Below are positions 17,922 to 25,278 of a DNA stretch of 64,000 bases, in pieces. This stretch comes from Streptomyces sp. Tu6071 (lineage in GTDB: Bacteria > Actinomycetota > Actinomycetes > Streptomycetales > Streptomycetaceae). A program made the translations under genes and the position numbers. The DNA is taken from assembly GCF_000213055.1 (NCBI RefSeq), contig NZ_CM001165.1, positions 6,312,945-6,376,944 of the forward strand, read 5' to 3'. Numbering within the stretch: the first letter of the stretch is position 1; the number at the start of each line of letters is the position of its first letter. A model generated the notes under the pieces. The model worked only from the letters and a program-made list of their open reading frames with translations. It ran no database searches and was not told the DNA's origin.

Positions 17922-17960
17922 CGACCTCGGCCCGCAGAAAGGGCAGCCTTCGTCCCCGGT

Positions 17961-17973
17961 TAGACTGAAGCCA
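17961..17973 (+). promoter_or_regulatory. Leaderless-type promoter of the MALLLAH leader
   Basis: TAGACT at 17961-17966 matches the streptomycete -10 consensus TAGRRT. It is followed by exactly six bases and then ATG at 17973, so transcription likely starts at the A of the ATG. No clear -35 is visible. Confidence 0.55.
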
Positions 17974-17996
17974 TGGCCCTCCTCCTTGCGCATTAG
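17973..17996 (+). CDS. Seven-codon leader ORF (MALLLAH) upstream of the ABC-F gene
   Basis: The frame ATG GCC CTC CTC CTT GCG CAT TAG begins six bases after a good -10 hexamer and ends 59 bases before the ABC-F start. It therefore probably sits at the very 5' end of the mRNA as a leaderless reading frame. ABC-F genes are often controlled by leader-peptide attenuation responding to stalled ribosomes. Three consecutive leucine codons and an Ala-His end would suit such a sensor. This is inference; the frame is short enough to be chance, but promoter, spacing and neighbour all agree. Confidence 0.5.
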   Translation: MALLLAH

Positions 17997-18055
17997 CGCG
18001 ACGGCATTCCGCCCCGCCCCGCCCCCCGCCGTCCCACACGCCCAGGAGTACGTCC

Positions 18056-19654
18056 ATGATCACCGCCACCGGCATCGAGCTGCGCGCCGGCGCCCGCATC
18101 CTCATCGAGAACGCCAGCTTCCGCGTCGCCAAGGGCGACCGCATCGGCCTCGTCGGCCGCAACGGGGCGGGCAAGACCACGCTCACCAAGTGCCTCGCGG
18201 GCGAGGGCCAGCCCGCCGGCGGCACCATCACCAGCTCGGGCGAGGTCGGCTACCTCCCGCAGGACCCCCGTACCGGCGACCTCGACATCCTCGCCCGCGA
18301 CCGCATCCTCTCCGCCCGCGGCCTTGACGTGACGCTGCGCAAGATGCGCGAGAACGAGGAGCGCATGGCGAACGGGCAGGGCGCCACGCGCGAGAAGGCG
18401 ATGAAGCGGTACGAGCGCCTGGAGACCGAGTTCCTCACCAAGGGCGGGTACGCGGCCGAGGCCGAGGCCGCCACGATCGCCGCCGCGCTGAGCCTGCCGG
18501 ACCGCGTGCTCGGACAGCCGCTGCACACCCTCTCCGGTGGTCAGCGCCGTCGCATCGAGCTCGCCCGCATCCTCTTCTCCGACGCGGACGTCCTCCTGCT
18601 CGACGAGCCGACCAACCACCTCGACGCCGACTCGATCGTGTGGCTCCGCGACTACCTGCGGACCTACCGCGGCGGCTTCATCGTGATCTCCCACGACGTC
18701 GAACTCGTCGAGACGGTCGTCAACAAGGTCTTCTACCTCGACGCGAACCGCTCCCAGATCGACATCTACAACATGGGCTGGAAGCTCTACCAGCAGCAGC
18801 GCGAGGCCGACGAGAAGCGCCGCAAGCGCGAGCGCCAGAACGCCGAGAAGAAGGCGTCCGCGCTCAACGCGCAGGCCGACAAGATGCGTGCCAAGGCGAC
18901 CAAGACCGTCGCCGCGCAGAACATGGCCCGCCGCGCCGAACGCCTGCTCGCCGGGCTGGAGGACGTGCGCCAGTCCGACAAGGTGGCCAAGCTCCGCTTC
19001 CCCGACCCCTCGCCCTGCGGCAAGACCCCGCTCACCGCCGAGGGCCTCTCGAAGTCGTACGGGTCCCTGGAGATCTTCACGGACGTGGACCTCGCGATCG
19101 ACAAGGGCTCCCGCGTCGTCATCCTCGGCCTCAACGGCGCGGGCAAGACGACGCTCCTGCGCCTCCTCGCGGGCGTCGAGCAGCCCGACACGGGCGAGGT
19201 CGTCGAGGGCCACGGCCTCAAGCTCGGCTACTACGCGCAGGAGCACGAGACGCTCGACCCCGAGCGCACGGTCCTGGAGAACATGCGCTCCTCGGCGCCC
19301 GACCTCGACCTCGTCGAGGTGCGCAAGGTGCTCGGCTCCTTCCTCTTCTCGGGCGACGACGTCGACAAGCCCGCCGCGGTCCTCTCCGGCGGCGAGAAGA
19401 CCCGCCTCGCGCTCGCGACGCTCGTCGTCTCGGCCGCCAACGTCCTCCTCCTCGACGAGCCGACGAACAACCTCGACCCCGCCAGCCGCGAGGAGATCCT
19501 CGGCGCCCTGCGCACGTACAAGGGCGCCGTCGTCCTCGTCACCCACGACGAGGGCGCCGTCGAGGCGCTCTCGCCCGAGCGGATCATCATGCTCCCCGAC
19601 GGCATCGAGGACCTGTGGGGCGCGGGCTACCGCGACCTCGTCGCCCTCGCCTGA
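18056..19654 (+). CDS. ABC-F family ATPase (ribosome-associated type)
   Basis: A 532-residue soluble protein with two ABC ATPase domains and no membrane segments. Domain 1 has Walker A GRNGAGKTT (about 33-41), signature LSGGQRRR (about 159) and LLLDEPTNHLD. A charged linker rich in Arg/Lys/Ala (about 240-310) follows, with the QQQREADEKRRKRERQ helix. Domain 2 has GLNGAGKTT (about 357), LSGGEKTR (about 442) and LLLDEPTNNLD. ABC-F proteins bind the ribosomal E site and act in translation or antibiotic protection. No self-resistance role can be claimed because no biosynthetic cluster is adjacent. CAGGAG lies 8 bases before the ATG. Confidence 0.9.
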   Translation: MITATGIELRAGARILIENASFRVAKGDRIGLVGRNGAGKTTLTKCLAGEGQPAGGTITSSGEVGYLPQDPRTGDLDILARDRILSARGLDVTLRKMRENEERMANGQGATREKAMKRYERLETEFLTKGGYAAEAEAATIAAALSLPDRVLGQPLHTLSGGQRRRIELARILFSDADVLLLDEPTNHLDADSIVWLRDYLRTYRGGFIVISHDVELVETVVNKVFYLDANRSQIDIYNMGWKLYQQQREADEKRRKRERQNAEKKASALNAQADKMRAKATKTVAAQNMARRAERLLAGLEDVRQSDKVAKLRFPDPSPCGKTPLTAEGLSKSYGSLEIFTDVDLAIDKGSRVVILGLNGAGKTTLLRLLAGVEQPDTGEVVEGHGLKLGYYAQEHETLDPERTVLENMRSSAPDLDLVEVRKVLGSFLFSGDDVDKPAAVLSGGEKTRLALATLVVSAANVLLLDEPTNNLDPASREEILGALRTYKGAVVLVTHDEGAVEALSPERIIMLPDGIEDLWGAGYRDLVALA

Positions 19655-19714
19655 GCGGGCCGCGCACCGCCCGCACCCGCGCGCTCGCGCCCCTGCGGAC
19701 GCACGAGATCACTC

Positions 19715-19763
19715 CCGGCACGGCCGAATGATCGATGACCACTCGATCATTCGGCCGTGCCGG
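19715..19763. repeat. Perfect 21-bp inverted repeat containing two GATC sites
   Basis: Arms at 19715-19735 and 19743-19763 are perfectly complementary with a 7-base loop (TGACCAC). Each arm holds AATGATCGA or its complement. It lies 61 bp after the ABC-F stop and 290 bp before gbn. It could be a terminator, though it is unusually AT-rich at the tip, or a protein-binding palindrome. The rest of 19655-20054 has no supported gene. Confidence 0.75.
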
Positions 19764-20054
19764 AACTCCGTCATCTGGGTGAGAACACCTCGTATCCGGG
19801 AGTGTCGGCGAGTGATATTCCCGTCCCCGCGAAGTTCCGCGACCAATTCCGCCCGCACCGCTCCCACCAGCGGTTTCCCCGGGTAATTCCGTGTGTGAAC
19901 ACAGCCGCGCGCGGACGGAACCGGGAATTCCACCCCTGCGGACCGCAGTGCTTTACCCAAAGCTCCTCCTGTGGACCTTGCCGAATGGGTGGCCAGGATT
20001 GCCGACAGGGGTGATCATGAGAGTCCAGAGCGCACTTCCCATGAGGAGGCACGG

Positions 20055-20279
20055 GTGGCCGAGACTCTGAAGAAGGGCAGCCGGGTGACCGGCGCCGCGC
20101 GCGACACGCTCGCGGCAGACCTGAAGAAGAAGTACGACGGCGGAGCGAGTATCCGTGCACTGGCCGAGGAAACGGGCCGGAGCTACGGATTCGTCCACCG
20201 CATGCTCAAGGAATCGGGCGTGACGCTGCGCGGACGCGGCGGAGCGACCCGGGGCAAGAAGACGAGCGGCGCGAGCTGA
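20055..20279 (+). CDS. gbn: Small helix-turn-helix nucleoid-associated protein Gbn
   Basis: A 74-residue basic protein starting VAETLKKGSRVTG. A helix-turn-helix spans about residues 28-55 (SIRALAEETGRSYGFVHRML), followed by a flexible basic tail RGRGGATRGKK. It closely matches my memory of S. coelicolor SCO1839, described as Gbn, a GATC-binding nucleoid-associated protein of streptomycetes. GTG 20055 was chosen because GAGGAGG lies 7 bases upstream; the in-frame extension to 19971 would give an atypical N-terminus. Confidence 0.85.
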   Translation: MAETLKKGSRVTGAARDTLAADLKKKYDGGASIRALAEETGRSYGFVHRMLKESGVTLRGRGGATRGKKTSGAS

Positions 20280-20417
20280 GCTGTCGCCGCACGTCCTGAC
20301 GCCTCGCGTACCTCGCGAGGAGTGGGCTCCACGCGGTGACCACCCGGGTGTCCGGATCCCCGGCCGGGTGGTTACTGTGCAGTCACTTACGACGGCACAG
20401 GCACCCGGAGGCCCGCG

Positions 20418-21236
20418 ATGACCACACCCGCCCAGGACACGGCAAGCCCCGCACCCGGCGACCTCGTCTTCGAGGAGGACGGCGTCCGCCTCGCGGTACG
20501 GGACGAGATCGCCGTCGTCACGCTGACCAATCCGGCCAAGCGGAACGCCCAGACTCCCGCGCTGTGGCGGGCGCTCGCGCGTGCCGGACGGGAACTCCCC
20601 GGCAGCGTGCGCGTCGTGGTGCTGCGCGGCGAGGGCCAGTCCTTCTCCGCGGGGCTCGACCGGCGTGCCTTCACGCCCGAGGGCTTCCCGGGCGACATCT
20701 CCTTCTTCACCCTGGCCAAGGCCCCCGAGGCCGAACTCGACGAGACGATCGCCTTCTACCAGGAGGCGTTCACCTGGTGGCGGCGTCCCGACCTCGTCTC
20801 GGTCGCCGTCGTCCAGGGCCACGCCATCGGCGCGGGCTTCCAGCTCGCCCTCGCCTGCGACCTGCGCGTCTGCGCCGAGGACGCGCGCTTCGCGATGCGC
20901 GAGACCAGCCTCGGCCTCGTCCCCGACCTCACCGGCACGAGCCCCCTCGTCGGCCTCGTCGGCTACGGGCGCGCGCTGGAGATCTGCGCGACGGGACGGT
21001 ACGTCGATGCGGCCGAGGCGGCCCGTATCGGCCTCGCCAACCTCGTCGTCCCCGCCGAGGCCCTCGACGCGGCCGTCACCGAGTTCACGAGCGCGCTCCT
21101 CGCGGCGCCGCGGAACGCGGTCAACGAGACCAAGGCGCTCCTCCAGGGCGCGGTCCACCGCCCCTTCGAGGAGCAGCGCGCCGCGGAGCGCCAGGCCCAG
21201 GGCCGCCGCCTGCGGGAACTGATGGGCGGCGAGTAG
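20418..21236 (+). CDS. Enoyl-CoA hydratase/isomerase family protein
   Basis: A 272-residue crotonase-fold protein. LTNPAKRNAQTPALW is the early active-site loop. VLRGEGQSFSAGLDRRAF holds the first oxyanion-hole block, and VQGHAIGAGFQLALACDLRV the second. GLVPDLTGTSPL is the later loop, where a hydratase glutamate would sit; an aspartate appears here, so hydratase versus isomerase activity is open. GGAGG lies 7 bases before the ATG. It stands alone between gbn and a convergent gene. Confidence 0.87.
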   Translation: MTTPAQDTASPAPGDLVFEEDGVRLAVRDEIAVVTLTNPAKRNAQTPALWRALARAGRELPGSVRVVVLRGEGQSFSAGLDRRAFTPEGFPGDISFFTLAKAPEAELDETIAFYQEAFTWWRRPDLVSVAVVQGHAIGAGFQLALACDLRVCAEDARFAMRETSLGLVPDLTGTSPLVGLVGYGRALEICATGRYVDAAEAARIGLANLVVPAEALDAAVTEFTSALLAAPRNAVNETKALLQGAVHRPFEEQRAAERQAQGRRLRELMGGE

Positions 21237-21341
21237 CGGCGAGCGGCCCGGGGCCGTACGGGACGGGCCGCGACGCCCACCCCGTACGGCCCCCGCCGCC
21301 GTACGGCCTTACGCTGTATCGCCCTCACCCGGTGCGGCCCC

Positions 21342-22058
21342 TCACCCCCGCCACCCGGTGACCAGCACCGCCACGTCCGTGCCCGCCCCGAGCACCCCGG
21401 CCGCCGCCTCGCGCACCGCGCCGACCGTGCCGGGCAGCGGGCGCCCTCCCGAGGCGGTCAGCTCCACGCGCACCGCCCGCGCCCCGTCCGCCGCCGTCCC
21501 GAGCCGCACCGCGCGCCCGCCCGTACCGAAGCGCCGCGCGAGCCCCGCGACACCGGGCACCGCGAGCACGGCGCGCCCCACCGCGGCCTCCTCCCCGTCC
21601 CCGCCCGGCTCCGTGTCCCCGCCGGACGCCTCCTCGGCGCGGGGCGCGGGCTCCGGCGCCTCGTCGAGCAGCTCGGCGACCCGCAGGTCCACGGCCGCGA
21701 CATCGAGCCCGAGGCCGTCGCGAGCCGTCCGGGCGAGCGCCGCGCGCAGCGCGTCCGTCACCTCGGTGAGCGCTCCCCGGGCGTGCACCCCGCACGTCGC
21801 CGTGAGCACGAGGGGGCCGGGCGGGGGAGCCGTCGCGGGAGCGGGGAAGCCCCCGCCCGGGGCCGCGCCCTCCTCCCCGGCCGCCGTGAAGGAGACCTTC
21901 ACGAGCTCCGCCCCGGGCACGCCCTCACCCGTCCGGCGCAACGCCGCCGAAGCGGCCGATTCCGTGAGCCAGGCGCCGCCGGGCGCCCCGGCCAGGGGCA
22001 ACAGCCTGCCGAGCGCGAGCTGATCACGTACTGTGCGGTCCCATCGCCGTTCCGTCAT
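21342..22058 (-). CDS. Conserved actinobacterial hypothetical protein divergent from the Asp23 cluster
   Basis: A 238-residue Ala/Gly-rich protein beginning MTERRWDRTVRDQLALGRLLPL. No catalytic motif or membrane helix is evident. Residues about 75-115 and 165-235 look like two related alpha/beta repeats of the Asp23-like type (VLTATCGVHARGALTEVTDALRAAL and its C-terminal counterpart ending AVLVTGWRG). In databases such proteins are sometimes labelled 'nucleopolyhedrovirus P10 family', a name that probably reflects weak similarity. Divergent placement 114 bp from the Asp23 gene suggests shared control. Confidence 0.65.
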   Translation of the reverse strand: MTERRWDRTVRDQLALGRLLPLAGAPGGAWLTESAASAALRRTGEGVPGAELVKVSFTAAGEEGAAPGGGFPAPATAPPPGPLVLTATCGVHARGALTEVTDALRAALARTARDGLGLDVAAVDLRVAELLDEAPEPAPRAEEASGGDTEPGGDGEEAAVGRAVLAVPGVAGLARRFGTGGRAVRLGTAADGARAVRVELTASGGRPLPGTVGAVREAAAGVLGAGTDVAVLVTGWRG

Positions 22059-22172
22059 GGGCCCAGCGTGCCGTACAGGGCGCCGCGTCGAGGCGCGAAG
22101 CGGCGCGTGGCCCCTTAGTGTGCTCGAAGGAGTGCCCCTTTCAGTGCCCCTTTCGAGGAAGGCTGGAGCCCC

Positions 22173-22610
22173 ATGAGCGAGAACACGCAGAACCAGAGCA
22201 GCGGCGAGGCCGCGGTGCGCGGCAAGACCACCATCGCGGACGGTGTCGTCGAGAAGATCGCCGGTCTCGCGGCCCGCGACGTCTACGGTGTGCACGCGAT
22301 GGGCAGCGGCGCGGCCCGCACCTTCGGCGCGATGCGCGACCGCGTCCCCGGCGCGAGCAACTCCAAGTCGGTCACGCGCGGCGTCAAGGCCGAGGTCGGC
22401 GAGAAGCAGGCCGCGATCGACCTGGAGATCGTCGTCGAGTACGGCGAGCGGATCGCGGAGGTGGCGCGCAACGTCCGCGAGAACGTCGTCACGGCGGTCG
22501 AGCGGATGACGGGCCTGGAGGTCGTCGAGGTCAACATCCTCGTCAGCGACGTCAAGCTGCCCGACGAGAGCGACGACGAGGACGACAACGCCGGCTCGCG
22601 CGTCCAGTGA
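22173..22610 (+). CDS. Asp23/Gls24 family envelope stress protein
   Basis: The 145-residue protein has the Asp23 core: GKTTIADGVVEKIAGLAARDVYGVHAMG, then EVGEKQAAIDLEIVVEYGERIAEVARNVRENV and GLEVVEVNILVSDVKL. In Firmicutes, Asp23 is tethered to the membrane by AmaP and responds to cell-envelope stress. Here it is the first gene of a five-gene run with an AmaP homologue at the end. GGAAGG lies upstream of the ATG. Confidence 0.9.
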   Translation: MSENTQNQSSGEAAVRGKTTIADGVVEKIAGLAARDVYGVHAMGSGAARTFGAMRDRVPGASNSKSVTRGVKAEVGEKQAAIDLEIVVEYGERIAEVARNVRENVVTAVERMTGLEVVEVNILVSDVKLPDESDDEDDNAGSRVQ

Positions 22611-22641
22611 CGCGGGGCCGGGTGGAACGGGAGAGGACACC

Positions 22642-22830
22642 ATGAGCTGGGCCGTGCTCGGTCTGATCGTCGGCATGGCGCTGGGCTTCGCCGGGTACTT
22701 CGGCGGCTTCGGCGCGTTCTTGCTGGTCGCGGCGCTCGGCGCCGTGGGCTTCGTCGTGGGCAGGTTCCTGGACGGGGACCTGGAGCCCGGGGAGTTCTTC
22801 CGGCCGCGCGATCGCGGCGACCGGCGGTGA
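22642..22830 (+). CDS. Small membrane protein in the Asp23 operon
   Basis: A 62-residue protein with one or two hydrophobic segments (residues about 3-42, VLGLIVGMALGFAGYFGGFG and following). A short charged tail follows, with GDLEPGEFFRPRDRGDRR. It sits 31 bp after the first Asp23 gene and 6 bp before the second. GGGAGAGGA lies upstream of the start. It resembles the small DUF2273-type partners often found with Asp23 proteins, but this is by size and context only. Confidence 0.75.
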   Translation: MSWAVLGLIVGMALGFAGYFGGFGAFLLVAALGAVGFVVGRFLDGDLEPGEFFRPRDRGDRR

Positions 22831-22836
22831 GGGGGA

Positions 22837-23232
22837 GTGCAGGGTCAGGACGCCGTCGAGCCCGCTGAGCGCGGGGCGACCCGCATCGCCGACCGCGTCG
22901 TCGCCAAGATTGCCGCGCAGGCCGCCCGCGAGGCGATCGCCCCCGTACCCCCGGGAGCGCGCGCCCCGCGCACGGCCGTCTCCGTGCACCGCGACACCGC
23001 GCGCGTCCGGGTCAGCGTCGAGCTGGCCTATCCGGGCGACCTCGGCGCCCAGTGCGGCGCGGTGCGCCAGCGGGTCGCCGAACGCGTCGGCGACCTCGCG
23101 GGGATGCGGGTCCCCGAGGTCGCCGTGCAGGTCGAACGGCTGCATCTCGCCCCGCAGTTGTCGCCCGCACCCGTACCGTCGGCCGGGTCCCCGCCGGACG
23201 CTCAGGAACCATCCCCGGAGGCAGCCCCGTGA
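22837..23232 (+). CDS. Second, shorter Asp23/Gls24-like protein
   Basis: A 131-residue paralogue of the first Asp23 protein. It keeps ATRIADRVVAKIAAQAAREAI and VSVHRDTARVRVSVELAYPGD, followed by QRVAERVGDLAGMRVPEVAVQVERL. It lacks the central AMGSG block of the first copy and has a Pro/Ser-rich tail. The GTG start follows a G-rich stretch with very close spacing, so the start is not certain. Its stop overlaps the next start by four bases. Confidence 0.8.
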   Translation: MQGQDAVEPAERGATRIADRVVAKIAAQAAREAIAPVPPGARAPRTAVSVHRDTARVRVSVELAYPGDLGAQCGAVRQRVAERVGDLAGMRVPEVAVQVERLHLAPQLSPAPVPSAGSPPDAQEPSPEAAP

Positions 23233-23885
23233 GCACCGCGGACAGCCCGCGCCCGCCGGTCCTGGAGAAGACCGGCGCCTCCGCGGCGAGGACCGGCGCC
23301 CACGCGGCGGCGCCGCTCCCCGACCCGGACGCCCGCCCCGTGGCCCGCGCCGGGCGCTTCTGGTCGGCGCGCCGCGTCCCCGCGACGATCCTCGCGCTGG
23401 TCCTCACCGGCGCCTCGGGCCTCTTCCTCTACGACGTCGTCGCCGTGCGCGCCGGGCACTCCGCGATGAGCTGGCGCAAGGAACTCGCCCGGGGACTCGC
23501 GGACCACCGCCTGGACGACACCTGGGTCCTCGTCGGCGCGGGCGTCGCCGCCGCGCTCGGCCTGTGGCTCCTCCTCCTCGCCCTCACCCCGGGCCGCCGC
23601 CGGCTCCTGCCGATGCGCAGGCCCTACGAAGGGGTGCGCGGCGCGCTCCACCGGCAGGCCGCCGCGATGGTCGTACGGGACCGGGCCACCCAGGTCTCCG
23701 GCATCCGCTCGGCCCACGTCACCGTGCGCCGCCACAAGGTCAAGGTGCGCGCGCTCGCGCACTTCCGCGATCTCGACCAGGTACGGGCCGAACTCTCCCA
23801 GACCCTCGGCTCCACCCTCACGGAACTCGGCCTCGCCCGTACCCCGCGCCTCGTCGTGCGGGTACGGCGCCCGGGGAAGGACTGA
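23229..23885 (+). CDS. DUF6286-type membrane protein of the Asp23 operon
   Basis: A 218-residue protein with two transmembrane helices, at about residues 50-72 (PATILALVLTGASGLFLYDV) and 95-120 (WVLVGAGVAAALGLWLLLLAL). The cytoplasmic C-terminal domain (about 130-218) contains a VRDRATQVSGIRSAHVTVRRHKV pattern, itself reminiscent of the Asp23/AmaP fold. The GTG overlaps the preceding stop, indicating translational coupling. The DUF assignment is from memory of this operon. Confidence 0.75.
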   Translation: MSTADSPRPPVLEKTGASAARTGAHAAAPLPDPDARPVARAGRFWSARRVPATILALVLTGASGLFLYDVVAVRAGHSAMSWRKELARGLADHRLDDTWVLVGAGVAAALGLWLLLLALTPGRRRLLPMRRPYEGVRGALHRQAAAMVVRDRATQVSGIRSAHVTVRRHKVKVRALAHFRDLDQVRAELSQTLGSTLTELGLARTPRLVVRVRRPGKD

Positions 23886-23890
23886 GCGGC

Positions 23891-24469
23891 ATGCTGCGCA
23901 CCCTCAACCGCGTCCTGCTCGCCCTCGCCGGGCTGGTCCTCATCGCGCTGGGCGGCTCCGTCCTCGCCGTGGGCTACGGCGTGAACCCGCCGCACTGGTG
24001 GGTGCACCAGAGCGAGCACGACGTCCTGCTCACGGCGGGGGAGCGGACCCGCTGGCGCGAGGAGGGCTGGTGGTGGCCCGTCGTCATCGCCGCGCTCGCG
24101 GTGCTCCTGCTGCTCGCCCTGTGGTGGCTCGCCGCCGGGCTGCGCCGCAGGCACCTGTCCGCGCTCCCGCTCGACACCGGCAACGGCGACAGCGCCAACC
24201 TGCGCGGCTCGGCACTCGAACAGGCCCTCGCCGCCCACACCGAACGCCTCGACGGCGTCGAACGCGCCCGCGTCCGCCTCCGCGGTCGCCCCGGCTCCCC
24301 GGTCGCCCACCTTCACCTGACGCTCGCCCCCGACGCCGCCCCCCTGCTCGTCCAGCACCACGCGGTGACGGAGACGCTGAGAGCGGCGAAGGAGGCGACG
24401 GGCCAGGGGAACATGCGGGCCGAGGTCCGGATGAACGGCGTACCGCACGGGGCGGAGCGGGTGCAGTAG
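23891..24469 (+). CDS. amaP: Alkaline-shock membrane anchor protein (AmaP-like)
   Basis: A 192-residue protein with an N-terminal helix pair (residues about 6-28 and 57-80) and a soluble C-terminal domain with GVERARVRLRGRPGSPVAHLHLTL. Topology and position fit AmaP, which anchors Asp23 at the membrane in staphylococci. It lies 5 bp after the DUF6286 gene and closes the operon. Confidence 0.8.
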   Translation: MLRTLNRVLLALAGLVLIALGGSVLAVGYGVNPPHWWVHQSEHDVLLTAGERTRWREEGWWWPVVIAALAVLLLLALWWLAAGLRRRHLSALPLDTGNGDSANLRGSALEQALAAHTERLDGVERARVRLRGRPGSPVAHLHLTLAPDAAPLLVQHHAVTETLRAAKEATGQGNMRAEVRMNGVPHGAERVQ

Positions 24470-24500
24470 CCGCCCGCGGGCGCGCCCGGGAGCTGGATCG

Positions 24501-25235
24501 TCAGAACCCGTGCCGCGCCCCGCCGTCCACCGGGACCATCACGCCCGTCATGTAGGAGGCGGCGGGGGAGAGCAGGAACGCCGCCACCCGTCCGAACTCC
24601 TCGGGCGCGCCGAGCCGCCCCAGGGGAATCCCGCCCGCGTCCGGCTCCCCGCCCCCGTGCAACTCGCGGATGCGATCCGTCGCGATTCTGCCCGGCAGGA
24701 CGCCGAAGACGCGGATGCCCCGGGGGCCGAGTTCGGTCGCGAGGGACTTCGCGACGCCCGCGAGGGCGGGGCGCAGGCCGTTGGAGAGCGTGAGCCCGGG
24801 GATCGGCTCGTGCACCGAGGACGAGAGCACGAACCCGATCGCGCCGCCCTCGCCCAGCTCGGCCGCCGCCGTCCGCGCGAGCCGCACCGCGCCGAGGAAG
24901 ACCGACTCGAAGGACGCGCGCCACCGCTCGTCGTCCAGGTCGCCGAGGAAGCCGGGCGGCGGGCCGCCCACGCTCACGAGGACACCGTCGAAGCGCCCGA
25001 AGCGCTCCCGCGCGGTCGCGACGAGCCGCCCGGCCAGCCCGGGGTCCGCGTTGTCCCCGCCGACACCGACCGCACCGGCGCCCAGCCTCGCCGCGGCGGC
25101 GTCCGCGCTCTCCTGCTCCCTGCCCGTCACGACGACTTTCGCGCCGTCGGCGACGAGCGCCTCGGCGGTCGCGTGGCCGAGACCGCGCGTCGCCCCGGTG
25201 ACAGCGAACACGCGGTCCCTCAGTCCAAGATCCAT
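24501..25235 (-). CDS. SDR family oxidoreductase
   Basis: A 244-residue Rossmann dehydrogenase. It has TGATRGLGHATAEAL near the N-terminus (nucleotide loop), VSVGGPPPGF in place of the usual NAG motif, and a C-terminal YMTGVMVPVDGGARHGF. The catalytic serine is likely in LSSSVHEP. The normal Tyr-x3-Lys segment reads LSNGLRPALAGVAKSLATEL, so the usual tyrosine is not in its place and activity is less certain. Start 25235 (MDLGLRDRV) was preferred over the in-frame ATG at 25250. Confidence 0.8.
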   Translation of the reverse strand: MDLGLRDRVFAVTGATRGLGHATAEALVADGAKVVVTGREQESADAAAARLGAGAVGVGGDNADPGLAGRLVATARERFGRFDGVLVSVGGPPPGFLGDLDDERWRASFESVFLGAVRLARTAAAELGEGGAIGFVLSSSVHEPIPGLTLSNGLRPALAGVAKSLATELGPRGIRVFGVLPGRIATDRIRELHGGGEPDAGGIPLGRLGAPEEFGRVAAFLLSPAASYMTGVMVPVDGGARHGF

Positions 25236-25278
25236 GGGGCCATTCTTCACCGGGCCCCGCCCCCGGGCCGCCCCGGGT

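Noticed and set aside
19757..20014. 85-codon frame between the palindrome and gbn
   Set aside because: It lacks a ribosome binding site and codon bias, and is cysteine-rich by chance composition.
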